Positions 27,327 to 36,355 of a stretch of DNA of 64,000 nt are shown here, in pieces (the stretch's first letter is position 1; every line of letters starts with the position of its first letter). The stretch covers positions 101,053 through 165,052 of the forward strand of contig JBEKVB010000005.1 of NCBI GenBank assembly GCA_049514435.1, in the 5' to 3' direction. The position numbers and the translations under genes were made by a program. Below the pieces are notes generated by a model that was given only the letters and a program-made list of their open reading frames with translations, had not been told where the DNA came from and did not search any database. Source of the DNA: UBA4810 sp002479215 (GTDB lineage: Bacteria; Desulfobacterota; Syntrophia; Syntrophales; Smithellaceae).

Positions 27327-28648
27327 GTGTGACGTTAATTGCGATTTTAATGCTTCTTGCCGTCATTATCTTTTTCTTCCTCGGACATCCATTGGCTTTT
27401 GTCTTGGGAGGAGTGGGAACTATATTCGGTTTTTTTGTCATGGGACCAACTTTTTTCAATACCTTTATGGACCGCATTTTCGTAGGTATCATGGGCAACT
27501 TTACGTTGGTTACCATTACGCTGTTTATTTTTATGGGTAATTTGCTGACTATTTCCGGCATAGCCGATAGACTCTTTGAATCTTTACGCTATTTCCTAGG
27601 ACCAATTCGCGGCGGTTTAGGTGTCGCGGTTTTGGCTGTTTGCATTATGTTGGCCGCCTGTATTGGAATAGTCGGCGCAGCCGTTGTTACAGTGGGCCTG
27701 CTTACCGGCCCCATGCTTTTGCGTTATGGTTATCAAAAAGAACTGACTATGGGCATGATTGCCGCCGGAGGGACGCTGGGTCTTATGATACCACCCAGTA
27801 TCATGCTCGTTGTCATGGGCGACCAGGCAGGTTTGCCTGTAAGTAATGTTCTGGCTGCTGCTATTGTCCCGGGTTTTTCTCTGGCCATTCTTTATATGGC
27901 GTATGTACGTATTCGCTGCGGTCTCCATCCCGAACTGGGTCCGCCAATACCCGCGGAAGAAATTGCCCTGATGCCTTTCAGCGAGAGATTAATGGACTTT
28001 ATTATTTATTCCCTGCTGCCTTTAGCCTTAATTGTAGGCGTAATGGGGGCAATATTTTTTGGTTTTGCCTCACCTACGCAAGCAGCAGGAATCGGTGCCA
28101 GTCTGGCTTTCGTCTTAGTTTTACTTTATCGGCGTTTTACCTGGGAAGAATTCAAGGCCTGCCTTTACCAGACGGCAAAAGCAAGCACAATGGTTCTAAT
28201 AATTATGGTCGGAGCTTCTTGTTTTACCGGGATTTTTTTAGGCATGGGTGGCGGAACAGCTGTTGTCGAAACATTGACATCTCTCGGTCTGAGCAAATGG
28301 GGGCTATATTTTGTGATGATGATTTTGCTGGTTATTCTGGGGTGCTTCATTGATTGGGTCGGTCTAATATTCCTTACTTTCCCTATTTTCCTGCCCATTG
28401 CCCGATTGATGGGATTTGATATGGTCTGGTTCGTGATTATGATTGCTATGTATCTGCAAATATCTTTTCTTGCTCCGCCTTTTGGCTACGCACTTTTTTA
28501 TTTAGCGGGCATGAAAATTGAGGGTATAAATTGGGGGCATATCTATCGGGGTGTTTTACCTTTCCTTATTTTGCAATTGATTGGACTGATGATTTTTACA
28601 TCGTTCCCTGATCTTGTTCTTTTTGTGCCCACGGTTTTATATGGGTAA
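27323..28648 (+). CDS. TRAP transporter large permease DctM
   Basis: It encodes 441 residues and is a 12-helix ion-transporter superfamily protein: GHPLAFVLGG, AAGGTLGLMIPPSIMLVVMGD, the conserved loop SPTQAAGIGA, and the late FLAPPFGYALFYLAG. It uses a sodium or proton gradient to import the DctP-bound substrate. Translationally coupled to DctQ by ATGA overlap. It is the last gene of the operon, 28 bases before a terminator hairpin. Confidence 0.93.
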   Translation: MSVTLIAILMLLAVIIFFFLGHPLAFVLGGVGTIFGFFVMGPTFFNTFMDRIFVGIMGNFTLVTITLFIFMGNLLTISGIADRLFESLRYFLGPIRGGLGVAVLAVCIMLAACIGIVGAAVVTVGLLTGPMLLRYGYQKELTMGMIAAGGTLGLMIPPSIMLVVMGDQAGLPVSNVLAAAIVPGFSLAILYMAYVRIRCGLHPELGPPIPAEEIALMPFSERLMDFIIYSLLPLALIVGVMGAIFFGFASPTQAAGIGASLAFVLVLLYRRFTWEEFKACLYQTAKASTMVLIIMVGASCFTGIFLGMGGGTAVVETLTSLGLSKWGLYFVMMILLVILGCFIDWVGLIFLTFPIFLPIARLMGFDMVWFVIMIAMYLQISFLAPPFGYALFYLAGMKIEGINWGHIYRGVLPFLILQLIGLMIFTSFPDLVLFVPTVLYG

Positions 28649-28675
28649 AAGGAATTTTAATATTCAAATGCATGA

Positions 28676-28710
28676 GGCGAAAGATAGCCTGCATTAGGTT
28701 ATCTTTCGCC
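28676..28710 (+). terminator. terminator of the TRAP operon
   Basis: GGCGAAAGATAGCCT and AGGTTATCTTTCGCC form a 15-bp stem (one G-U pair) around a 5-base loop, followed by TTCGCTTT. The T-run is interrupted, so efficiency may be moderate. Confidence 0.7.
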
Positions 28711-28900
28711 TTCGCTTTAAATACTTCTAGGCATTAAAAGAAATTGATATATTTTTCTTTGGTCTTGCTGGAAATTTCTCCCCATGAATATGGTTTTGTC
28801 CTTAGCTTATGACAGAACAACTCTTTGAGAGCGTTATCTAATATTACTCATCGTCTGACTATAAATCAAATTCTACGCTCTAATGTAGAGGGTTATTCAC

Positions 28901-28929
28901 TTGACTTTTTTTCATGCCCAATTTAAGTT
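28901..28929 (+). promoter_or_regulatory. possible promoter of the biosynthetic cluster
   Basis: TTGACT (28901-28906) is followed 17 bases later by TAAGTT (28924-28929), a weak -10. It lies just before the first ketosynthase gene at 28976. The rest of the 28711-28975 gap shows nothing certain. Confidence 0.35.
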
Positions 28930-28975
28930 TTATTAATCTGAAACAAGCCCTAAAGGTTAATGCTGATTTATTAAA

Positions 28976-30226
28976 ATGAATAAAAGTAAACGTATTGTTA
29001 TTACCGGTTTGGGAACATTAAATGCTATCGCCAATAATATTCCGGAATTTGTGCAGGCATTACAGGAAGGTTTTTGCGGCATTGAGGCAATAGACCTCTT
29101 TGATACAACTGGATTCCGCAGCAAAAATGGCGGCCAGGTCAAGAATTTTAACGTCCGCGATTATATACCTCAGGATTACTCGATCAAAAGAATGTCGCGA
29201 GCGGATATGCTTTCTTGTGCCGCCACTCTCGAAGCACTACGCGATGCCGGTCTTTATCCTCTACCGGATCTAATAAAAGAAAAAATGGGAGTGGCCGTTG
29301 GCGGCGGTTCCGGCGGACTTTGGGAAGCGGAAAACTTTTATGGTGAAATGTTGAAAAAAGGAGTTCGAAAAGCACGGTTTTCTAAGCTTTCGAGTGTTTA
29401 TTGTGCTTCTTCTGCCGATCGCATTGCTTCCAGTTTAGGTCTTATGGGGCCCAAAACAACGTTTATGACGGCATGTTCTGCGGGGGCTACAGCGATAGGC
29501 TACGCGCGAGACTTGATTGTTAATGATTATGCGTCCGTCATGATTGCCGGTGGAGTAGAACCTATGTGCCGGATCACTTACGCGGCTTTTAATGCCCTGA
29601 AATCTGTTGATCCGGACGTCTGCCGGCCTTTTGATAAAGACCGCAACGGTCTTTCCTTAGGCGAGGCGGCGGCCATAATGGTTTTGGAACCTCTGGATGT
29701 CGCTTTGAATAGAGGAGCAAAAATTTATGGAGAAATCTTAGGCTACGGTGTTACCTGCGATTCTTTTCACATGACTGCGCCTGATGAGCAGGCCTCCGGT
29801 GCCGTTCGCTCCATGCGCGCCGCGCTAAAAGACAGCGGTCTTTCCATCGATAATATTGATTACATCAACGCGCACGGCACGGCCACAGCGGTTAACGATG
29901 TTATGGAGACAAAAGCAATTAAAGAAGTGTTTGGTAAACGCGCTTATTTAATTCCCGTTAGCTCAACTAAATCCATGCACGCGCATACTCTTGGGGCTGC
30001 GGGCGCTTTGGAAGGAATAGTTTGCGTGCTTTCCTTGCAAAATGGGTTTATCCCTCCAACGATAAATTACCGCGATGAAGATCCCTTATGCGATTTGGAC
30101 TATGTAACCGATGGCGTAAGATATACCCTATTGCGCACAGCTCTTTCCAATTCATTTGCTTTCGGAGGAAATAATACTACTATTATTTTTGGCCAATATG
30201 CCGAAGGGGGCGTCGGCAATGGATAA
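28976..30226 (+). CDS. beta-ketoacyl-ACP synthase (FabF-like), catalytically complete
   Basis: It encodes 416 residues with a thiolase-type ketosynthase fold. The catalytic triad is complete: Cys167 in TACSAGATA, His in NAHGTAT (about 299) and His in KSMHAHTLGAAG (about 336). GGVEP and the C-terminal SNSFAFGGNN are typical of FabF. It condenses an acyl-enzyme with malonyl-ACP. It is the first gene of the cluster and overlaps its degenerate partner by 8 bases, so the two are probably made in equal amount as a pair. Confidence 0.9.
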   Translation: MNKSKRIVITGLGTLNAIANNIPEFVQALQEGFCGIEAIDLFDTTGFRSKNGGQVKNFNVRDYIPQDYSIKRMSRADMLSCAATLEALRDAGLYPLPDLIKEKMGVAVGGGSGGLWEAENFYGEMLKKGVRKARFSKLSSVYCASSADRIASSLGLMGPKTTFMTACSAGATAIGYARDLIVNDYASVMIAGGVEPMCRITYAAFNALKSVDPDVCRPFDKDRNGLSLGEAAAIMVLEPLDVALNRGAKIYGEILGYGVTCDSFHMTAPDEQASGAVRSMRAALKDSGLSIDNIDYINAHGTATAVNDVMETKAIKEVFGKRAYLIPVSSTKSMHAHTLGAAGALEGIVCVLSLQNGFIPPTINYRDEDPLCDLDYVTDGVRYTLLRTALSNSFAFGGNNTTIIFGQYAEGGVGNG

Positions 30227-31469
30227 AAATCGCCGGACGCATAAAGCGACAAAGGTTGTAGTTACAGGCGTAGGTATGGTAACCCCTTTGGGTATTGGCA
30301 AAGAAGAATTCGTAAGGAGGCTCTTTGCCGGCGAATGTGCCATCGATGTAATAAAAGCTTTTGATACTAGTTCCTTCCAGTCGCATTTGGGAGCGGAAGT
30401 AACCGATTTCGTACCGCGTGGTTTTATCTCCGTAAAAAACCTGCGGCGGATGGATAGAACATCTTCAATGTCAACTGCTGCTGCGCGCCTGGCTTTGGAT
30501 GATGCGGGAATTTATATTACTGAAGGAAACCGTGACCGCGTCGGTATTATTTTGGGCACTTCTTTCGGCGCGACCGATGTAACCGTCCAGTTTGCGGGAA
30601 CGCTTCTGGCTCGCGGGCCGGCTTTTGTCAATCCGATCTTGGTGCCGAACACTGTTATGAACGCTCCGGCAGGGCATGCTTCCATTGAGTTGGGATTTCG
30701 CGGTGTCAACACGACAGTAACACATTTTGCCGTTTCCGCCGAGACTGCTCTGGCGTACGCCGTAGAAGAAATCCGGCGCGGCACTGCCGATTTTGTGCTG
30801 ACCGGCGGAGTCGATATACTATCAAAATTTTATTATGAAGCATTAACCAGATTTCGTAGTCTCTCTCCCCTGGATGGAGGTAAAGAAGCGTGCCTGCCAT
30901 TTGATGAAGACCGTAACGGAATTATAGTCGGAGAAGGATGCGGTATAATTTGCTTGGAAAGTTGGGAGTCGGCCCTCACAAGAGGCCGTCAACCTTATTG
31001 TGAGATAAAAGGATTTGGATTGGGGTCGTCACCTACCAGCCCTACCGCTTGGCCGGATGATCCGGCAGGCATAAAACAAACAATCAGCCGGGCGCTGCAA
31101 AATGCCGAAATTAAAGCACGCGATATTCAGGCTATTTACGCGGCCGCCAACGGCGGCAAAGTGTTGGATGCTGTTGAGGCTGAAGCTTACGCTCAAGTTT
31201 TTTCAGGTTTGAAAAAACAACCGCTAATTACTTCCATCAAAGGCGCGCTGGGAGAAAGTTTTTCCAGTGGGGGAATACGAGCGTGTGCCTTGGCTTTATC
31301 CATGGAGAAAAATATTGTGCCTCCGACTGTCGGACTTGTAAAGCCCATCAAATCATTGGAGTTCGTTGCGGGTGATAAAAGAGAAATGAGAATAAATAAT
31401 GCAATACTTGCCGGTATTTCTTTCGGCGGGACTTATGTGTATTTAGTTTTTGCCAATTGCGATAAATAG
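30219..31469 (+). CDS. degenerate ketosynthase (chain-length-factor-like)
   Basis: The ATG at 30219 (GAAGGGGG upstream) gives 416 residues beginning MDKNRRTHKATKVVVTGVGM. The fold is that of FabF, but the catalytic Cys position is Ala (THFAVSAET), the first His region reads AAANGGKVL instead of NAHGT, and the second reads IKGALGESFSS instead of KS..GH.LGA. It therefore cannot condense by itself. In type II polyketide systems such a subunit (KS-beta/CLF) pairs with an active ketosynthase to set chain length; the 8-base overlap with the active enzyme supports that role here. Confidence 0.85.
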   Translation: MDKNRRTHKATKVVVTGVGMVTPLGIGKEEFVRRLFAGECAIDVIKAFDTSSFQSHLGAEVTDFVPRGFISVKNLRRMDRTSSMSTAAARLALDDAGIYITEGNRDRVGIILGTSFGATDVTVQFAGTLLARGPAFVNPILVPNTVMNAPAGHASIELGFRGVNTTVTHFAVSAETALAYAVEEIRRGTADFVLTGGVDILSKFYYEALTRFRSLSPLDGGKEACLPFDEDRNGIIVGEGCGIICLESWESALTRGRQPYCEIKGFGLGSSPTSPTAWPDDPAGIKQTISRALQNAEIKARDIQAIYAAANGGKVLDAVEAEAYAQVFSGLKKQPLITSIKGALGESFSSGGIRACALALSMEKNIVPPTVGLVKPIKSLEFVAGDKREMRINNAILAGISFGGTYVYLVFANCDK

Positions 31470-31480
31470 GGGGAAGAGAT

Positions 31481-33004
31481 TTGAACATCGGAGAATGGAT
31501 AAGTAAAAGAGCAATAATTCAGCCGAATAAACCGTTTTTGACTGAAAAAAACAAAACTTACAGTAATCGGCAGTTTAACGAAAGAGTGAATAAAACAGCG
31601 CACGCATTGGGTCATTTAGGAATAACAAAAGGAGAACGTGTGGCCATATTGATGTCCAACTGCAGTGAATTTCTCGAAATATTTTTTGCGTGCGCCAAAA
31701 CGGGCGCGATTATGGTTCCCTTGAATTTCCGGTTAGCGGTGCCGGAACTTGTATACATTCTTAATGATTCCGGACCTTCCGCTCTAATTTATTCTTCCGA
31801 ATTTGCCTCCAAGGTTCAGGAAATTAAGGCCGCTGATCTTTCACTTCAGCGGTACATGTGCCTAGGAGGAGAAGCACTTAAAAACGATTCCGTATTTTTA
31901 GAGTACGTAAATGGTTTTCCGGAGTTGGAACCGCTAACGGAGATAAGTGTCGATTTGAACGATCCCCTTTTTATTATGTATACTTCCGGCACAATAGGCG
32001 ATCCGAAGGGTGCGGCATTAACCCATCAAAATATCCTGTTTGGCGCAATTCATTCTCTCTTGGGCTATGGAGTTAACCGGTCTTATAAATCACTGGTAGT
32101 CGCGCCGCTTTTTCACATTGGAGCCCTAGCTGCTTCCGTAACCCCCATTGTTTATGCCGGGGGCAGTATCATGATCAGCAGTTTTTACAGCGCCGCGGAA
32201 GTTCTCAATATTATATGCAAGGAAAAAATAAATTACATGTTTGCCGTACCGGTTATGTTTCAAATGATGACGGAAGCGGAAGAATGGAAGGATGCCGATC
32301 TTGGGCATGTTAATTTTTTTATTTCCGGCGGCGCTCCGATTCCTCTGCCGATAATAAAGAAATATCAGGAAGAAAAGAACGTTGGTTTCGTTCAGGGGTA
32401 CGCACTCACGGAAACTGGGCGGCTCACTTCACTTGATCTGGAAGATTCTATCAGCAAAGCTGGTTCTGTCGGTAAAGAAGTATTTCATGTGAACTTGCGC
32501 ATTGTTGACGAAAAAGGAAACAAACTACGGCCAAACGAAACAGGAGAAATTATTGTACAGGGACCGAACGTTTTTGCTGGTTACTGGCGTAAAGACACTG
32601 CGATCGCATCAGCTATGAAGGATGGTTGGTTTCATACAGGCGACATGGGGCGGCGCGATGAAGACGGCTTTGTTTATATTGTTGGCCGAAAGGTACAAAT
32701 GATTATATCTTCCGGTGAAAATATCTATCCGGTGGAAGTGGAAAGAGCTCTTCAATCACTGCCGCAGATCAAAGAAGCGGCCGTGGTGGGAATGCCCAAC
32801 CACAAAAGAGGCGAAGTAGTCGGTGCTTTTGTCATCCTTCATAAAAATCTCCAAATTACGGAGAATGATATTTTGACCGCGCTACAAGGGAAAATCGCGC
32901 ATTATAAGATTCCCAAAAGAATATTTTTTGTTGATGACTTTCCCCGCAATCAAGCAGGGAAGGTCTTAAAAAGGATTTTAAAAAAACAGCTTGAAGATAA
33001 TTAA
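31481..33004 (+). CDS. AMP-dependent acyl/aryl ligase
   Basis: It encodes 507 residues of the ANL superfamily: YTSGTIGDPKGAAL (about 167-180), GWFHTGDMGRRDEDGF, GRKVQMIISSGENIYPVEVE and the C-terminal NQAGKVLKRIL lysine motif. The start is TTG at 31481 with GGGGGAAG upstream. Beside an ammonia-lyase it could load a cinnamate-type acid onto CoA or the ACP, as in aryl-polyene and flexirubin pathways; a fatty acid substrate is also possible. It follows the ketosynthase pair after 11 bases. Confidence 0.88.
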   Translation: MNIGEWISKRAIIQPNKPFLTEKNKTYSNRQFNERVNKTAHALGHLGITKGERVAILMSNCSEFLEIFFACAKTGAIMVPLNFRLAVPELVYILNDSGPSALIYSSEFASKVQEIKAADLSLQRYMCLGGEALKNDSVFLEYVNGFPELEPLTEISVDLNDPLFIMYTSGTIGDPKGAALTHQNILFGAIHSLLGYGVNRSYKSLVVAPLFHIGALAASVTPIVYAGGSIMISSFYSAAEVLNIICKEKINYMFAVPVMFQMMTEAEEWKDADLGHVNFFISGGAPIPLPIIKKYQEEKNVGFVQGYALTETGRLTSLDLEDSISKAGSVGKEVFHVNLRIVDEKGNKLRPNETGEIIVQGPNVFAGYWRKDTAIASAMKDGWFHTGDMGRRDEDGFVYIVGRKVQMIISSGENIYPVEVERALQSLPQIKEAAVVGMPNHKRGEVVGAFVILHKNLQITENDILTALQGKIAHYKIPKRIFFVDDFPRNQAGKVLKRILKKQLEDN

Positions 33005-33123
33005 GCGGAAGCGTATCGTGCGAAGCTCTGATGGGAAGAAAAGGCGAGTCGGGTGGAGGACGAATATGAATTCGCTTTATTGCCAAGACAATATTGCAAT
33101 AAATTAATTGAAAAAGAGGAAGC

Positions 33124-34353
33124 ATGAAATTTAAGCTGATTTATCCCAAGTGGGAAAAATTGGAAAAGCAAACGCGTTTTACATTGCCGCCGCATGGACC
33201 GGTTGTTTTTGCCGCTACATTACCTGATTATGTAGATGTGGAATTTATCGATGAAAACGTGCAGCCGATTAATTTTGAACAGGAGGTAGATTTTGTCGGA
33301 ATTTCGGTGATGCTTACCGCTCAGATCAAACGCAGTTGGGAAATTGCCGATGTCTACCGAAAAAAAGGAATTAAAGTAATGTTCGGAGGCATCGCTACGA
33401 TGTTGCACGCCGAAGAAACACAACAGCATGCTGATGCCGTTTTTTTAGGTGAAGCAGAAGGTCGTATGGAAAAGGTGCTTGAAGATTTTAAAAACGGTAA
33501 GTTACAGAAGGTTTATAACTATATGCAGGATTTTCCGGCTATCGAAACCGTGGGAACAGCAAGGCGCAGTATATTAAAAAGAGATTTATATAATTACCGC
33601 GGTGTCCAGATGGTGGATTTGGTTCACGCATCCCGCGGTTGCCGGTTCAATTGTTATCCCTGCTGCGTCAATTTCTTAGGAGGACGCCAATTTCGCCCCC
33701 GCCCTTACGATAAAGTAATCGAAGAACTAGCCAGTATCGACAATAATAGGCTTTTCATTGTCGATAATTCGCTGGCGCAAAAAAAAGAATGGGAAATCGG
33801 GCTTTTTAAAGAAATGATTCCGCTGAAAAAGAAGTGGTGCTGCCATCCAATTGAAAATGACGATAAAGTGCTGGACCTGGCGGCGCAGGCTGGCGCTTGG
33901 TTTGTGTATCAGGCTATTTTTGATTCGTCCGATTTCATTCGTGACCGCATTAAGCGTTATCATGATTACGGCATCGCTGTCGAAGGGAGCATTCTTTTAG
34001 GCCTCGATTATCATACGGAAGATTACATTAAAAAACTGGTTGATTTTTTGTTGGAAATCGATCTCGATATGGCCGAATTTACCGTACTCACTCCGTTTCC
34101 GCACACCCGGACATTCGATGATTTTCATAACGCCAAAAGAATATCTTCCTATGATTGGAATGATTACACCTGCGGCAAGGTTGTTTTTCAGCCAAAATTG
34201 CTGTCCCCCGAACAATTACAGTCGCTTTATTATTATGCCTGGGATAAGTTTTATGAGGAAGAACCTCAGAATTATAAAATGTTCAAGATGCTCAAAAAAG
34301 TTATGGAAAAAGAAAAAGCTGACAACACCTATAAGCCGCGTATGCGCGAATGA
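33124..34353 (+). CDS. radical SAM protein with B12-binding-like N-terminal domain (1)
   Basis: It encodes 409 residues. The N-terminus (1-130) resembles the cobalamin-binding Rossmann domain (VDFVGISVMLTAQ, KVMFGGIATMLHAE). The iron-sulfur motif is SRGCRFNCYPC with Cys173, Cys177 and Cys180. The C-terminal third is a typical B12-radical SAM end (TPFPHTRTFDDF). Such enzymes perform methylations, ring formations or C-C bond changes on lipids and other metabolites. Its Cys181 next to the motif is unusual. Spaced 35 bases from the ammonia-lyase gene. Confidence 0.85.
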   Translation: MKFKLIYPKWEKLEKQTRFTLPPHGPVVFAATLPDYVDVEFIDENVQPINFEQEVDFVGISVMLTAQIKRSWEIADVYRKKGIKVMFGGIATMLHAEETQQHADAVFLGEAEGRMEKVLEDFKNGKLQKVYNYMQDFPAIETVGTARRSILKRDLYNYRGVQMVDLVHASRGCRFNCYPCCVNFLGGRQFRPRPYDKVIEELASIDNNRLFIVDNSLAQKKEWEIGLFKEMIPLKKKWCCHPIENDDKVLDLAAQAGAWFVYQAIFDSSDFIRDRIKRYHDYGIAVEGSILLGLDYHTEDYIKKLVDFLLEIDLDMAEFTVLTPFPHTRTFDDFHNAKRISSYDWNDYTCGKVVFQPKLLSPEQLQSLYYYAWDKFYEEEPQNYKMFKMLKKVMEKEKADNTYKPRMRE

Positions 34354-34388
34354 TGTTTGCCAGAGACGAAAGGAGATAATTTTTAAGC

Positions 34389-35939
34389 ATGAAAAAAATT
34401 GGCAAAAAAGGCTCCATAGTCATTGACGGCGGCCATGTCAGTATTGGTGATATAATTGCCGTAGCAAGAGATGGAATGTCTGTGGAAATAAGTAAAAACA
34501 GCCGTTTTTTGAAACGGATGGAATCAACGCAAAAAATGCTGATGGAAGCGATGAGTAAGGGGATTGCTGTTTATGGTGTTACCACCGGTTATGGCCGTTC
34601 TTGCGGCAGGCGCATGCCGATGAATATTGCCATGAAAAATGGTGTAAACATTTTTCGTTTTCACGGCTGTGGCACGGGCGAGCCTATCGGCATTGAAGAA
34701 ACACGAGCGGCTATGCTGTGCCGTATAATTTGTCTGGCACGAGGTTATTCGGGAGTTTCCGTTGCCCTGCTCAAACAGATGGCCGACTTTTTAAATAAAG
34801 GAATAACGCCCGTGGTTCCCTGTGAGGGCTCTGTCGGAGCTTCCGGTGATTTGACGCCGATGTCTTATATCGGCGCCTGTCTGGCAGGTGAGAGAGAAGT
34901 ATTTTACCGGGACGAAAAAATGTCCGCGGGTAGAGCCATGAAAAAAGCCGGAATAAAGCCTTACAAATATCTGCCCAAAGAGCCTCTTTCGATGGTTAAT
35001 GGCACAACGACGATGACAGGCATTGCCGCCATAACGCTGGAGAGAGCCTGGCGCATTTTAACAGCCGCTCTTTATGCTACCGCTCTTTGCGTTCACGCGC
35101 TCAAAGGCAACGCTCATCATTACCATCCGGTGCTATCGGAGGCCAAACCTTTTCCCGGCCAGATTTTTGTTGCCGAAAATATTTTCCATCTTTTACAGGC
35201 TAGAGTTTCAGCGCGTCAACTGGAAGATGACGCGCTGGAAGCCCTGCAGGATCCTTATTCGCTGCGCTGCGCTCCGCAGGTGCTGGGAGTTTTGCATGAC
35301 GCTCTTAACTGGATAAAAAAATGGGTGGAAATTGAAGCCAATAGTTCCAACGATAATCCCATTTTTGATCCGAGAACCGGCCAGGTTCTCATGGGCGGTA
35401 ATTTTTACGGTGGTCATATCGCTTTTGCCATGGACGGCCTGAAAGCCGCGCTGGCTTCCGTTGCCGATATGTGCGACCGCCAGGTGATGTTGTTGGTCAA
35501 TCCGAATGTAAACAGAGGATTGCCGGGCGATTTAGTAGGAACAACAGAGAAGGGGAATGGCCTGTTCCATGGTTTTAAGGCTATGTCTATTTCTTCTTCC
35601 GCTCTGGCGGCGGAAGCCCTGAAACAAACCATGCCCGCGGCTTCATTTTCCCGTTCGACCGAATCTCATAATCAGGATAAGGTCAGCATGGGAACTATCG
35701 CGGCACGCGACGCTGAAAGAATTTGCACGCTTACGGAACGCGTTGTGTCGATTCATCTTCTCGCGGCGGCGCAGGCCTGTTATTTAAGAAAAAACATTAG
35801 TGTAAGGCCGCTTTTGGCCAAAATTGCGCAAAAAATTAGATTAATCAGCGCGCCGCTGATTGAAGACCGGCCGTTGGATAAAGATATTGAAAGCATGTGT
35901 ATGGCAATCAGGTATTCCGATTTCTTTAGGATTAAATAA
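34389..35939 (+). CDS. aromatic amino acid ammonia-lyase (MIO type; HAL/PAL/TAL family)
   Basis: It encodes 516 residues. Ala151-Ser152-Gly153 in VGASGDLTPMS forms the MIO cofactor, and Tyr62 in VYGVTTGYG is the catalytic base. QDPYSLRCAPQVLG, SSNDNPIF and SRSTESHNQDKVSMG are family motifs. At the pair that distinguishes TAL (His-Leu) and HAL (Ser-His) this protein has Phe91-His92, so phenylalanine, tyrosine or histidine cannot be decided. The product would be cinnamate, coumarate or urocanate. It overlaps the thioesterase gene by one base (TAATG). No other histidine degradation genes are near, favouring a biosynthetic role. Confidence 0.9.
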   Translation: MKKIGKKGSIVIDGGHVSIGDIIAVARDGMSVEISKNSRFLKRMESTQKMLMEAMSKGIAVYGVTTGYGRSCGRRMPMNIAMKNGVNIFRFHGCGTGEPIGIEETRAAMLCRIICLARGYSGVSVALLKQMADFLNKGITPVVPCEGSVGASGDLTPMSYIGACLAGEREVFYRDEKMSAGRAMKKAGIKPYKYLPKEPLSMVNGTTTMTGIAAITLERAWRILTAALYATALCVHALKGNAHHYHPVLSEAKPFPGQIFVAENIFHLLQARVSARQLEDDALEALQDPYSLRCAPQVLGVLHDALNWIKKWVEIEANSSNDNPIFDPRTGQVLMGGNFYGGHIAFAMDGLKAALASVADMCDRQVMLLVNPNVNRGLPGDLVGTTEKGNGLFHGFKAMSISSSALAAEALKQTMPAASFSRSTESHNQDKVSMGTIAARDAERICTLTERVVSIHLLAAAQACYLRKNISVRPLLAKIAQKIRLISAPLIEDRPLDKDIESMCMAIRYSDFFRIK

Positions 35940-36355
35940 TGCATAAAGAACAAAAAAGCTTTGAAGTCACAATTCACGTGCCTTTTTTTGATCTCGATCC
36001 TATGCAAATAGTTTGGCACGGTAATTATCTGAACTATTTTGAGATCGCGCGCGCGGCTCTTTTCGAGCATCACGGTGTCGATCTTTATTCTTTCTATGAT
36101 AAGCATAAATTAATTTTTCCTATTATCAAAACTTCGACAAAGCACATTTTCCCTTTGCGCCACCGCGATGAGATCATTTGCAAAGCGACCCTTATCGATG
36201 CCAACATAAAACTGGTTGTCGATTTTGAAATAAGAAGGGTGGCGGATGGCAAAGTTTGTGCCCGCGGGCGAACAGAGCAGGTCACAGTGCAAACGCCGGA
36301 GATGGAAACTCTATTCAGCATACCGGAAGAAATTCGCAGTTCTTTGGGATTTTAA
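35939..36355 (+). CDS. 4HBT-family acyl-CoA/ACP thioesterase
   Basis: It encodes 138 residues with the hotdog fold. FFDLDPMQIVWHGNYLNYFE (about 15-34) carries the conserved Asp of the 4-hydroxybenzoyl-CoA thioesterase branch. A related thioesterase occurs in flexirubin and aryl-polyene clusters. It would release or proofread acyl groups. Overlaps both neighbours by one base. Confidence 0.88.
   Translation: MHKEQKSFEVTIHVPFFDLDPMQIVWHGNYLNYFEIARAALFEHHGVDLYSFYDKHKLIFPIIKTSTKHIFPLRHRDEIICKATLIDANIKLVVDFEIRRVADGKVCARGRTEQVTVQTPEMETLFSIPEEIRSSLGF

Noticed and set aside
36256..36354. N-terminal extension of 33 codons on the fused kinase gene
   Set aside because: It overlaps the thioesterase in another frame. 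The ATG at 36355 starts the recognisable kinase domain and overlaps the stop by one base.
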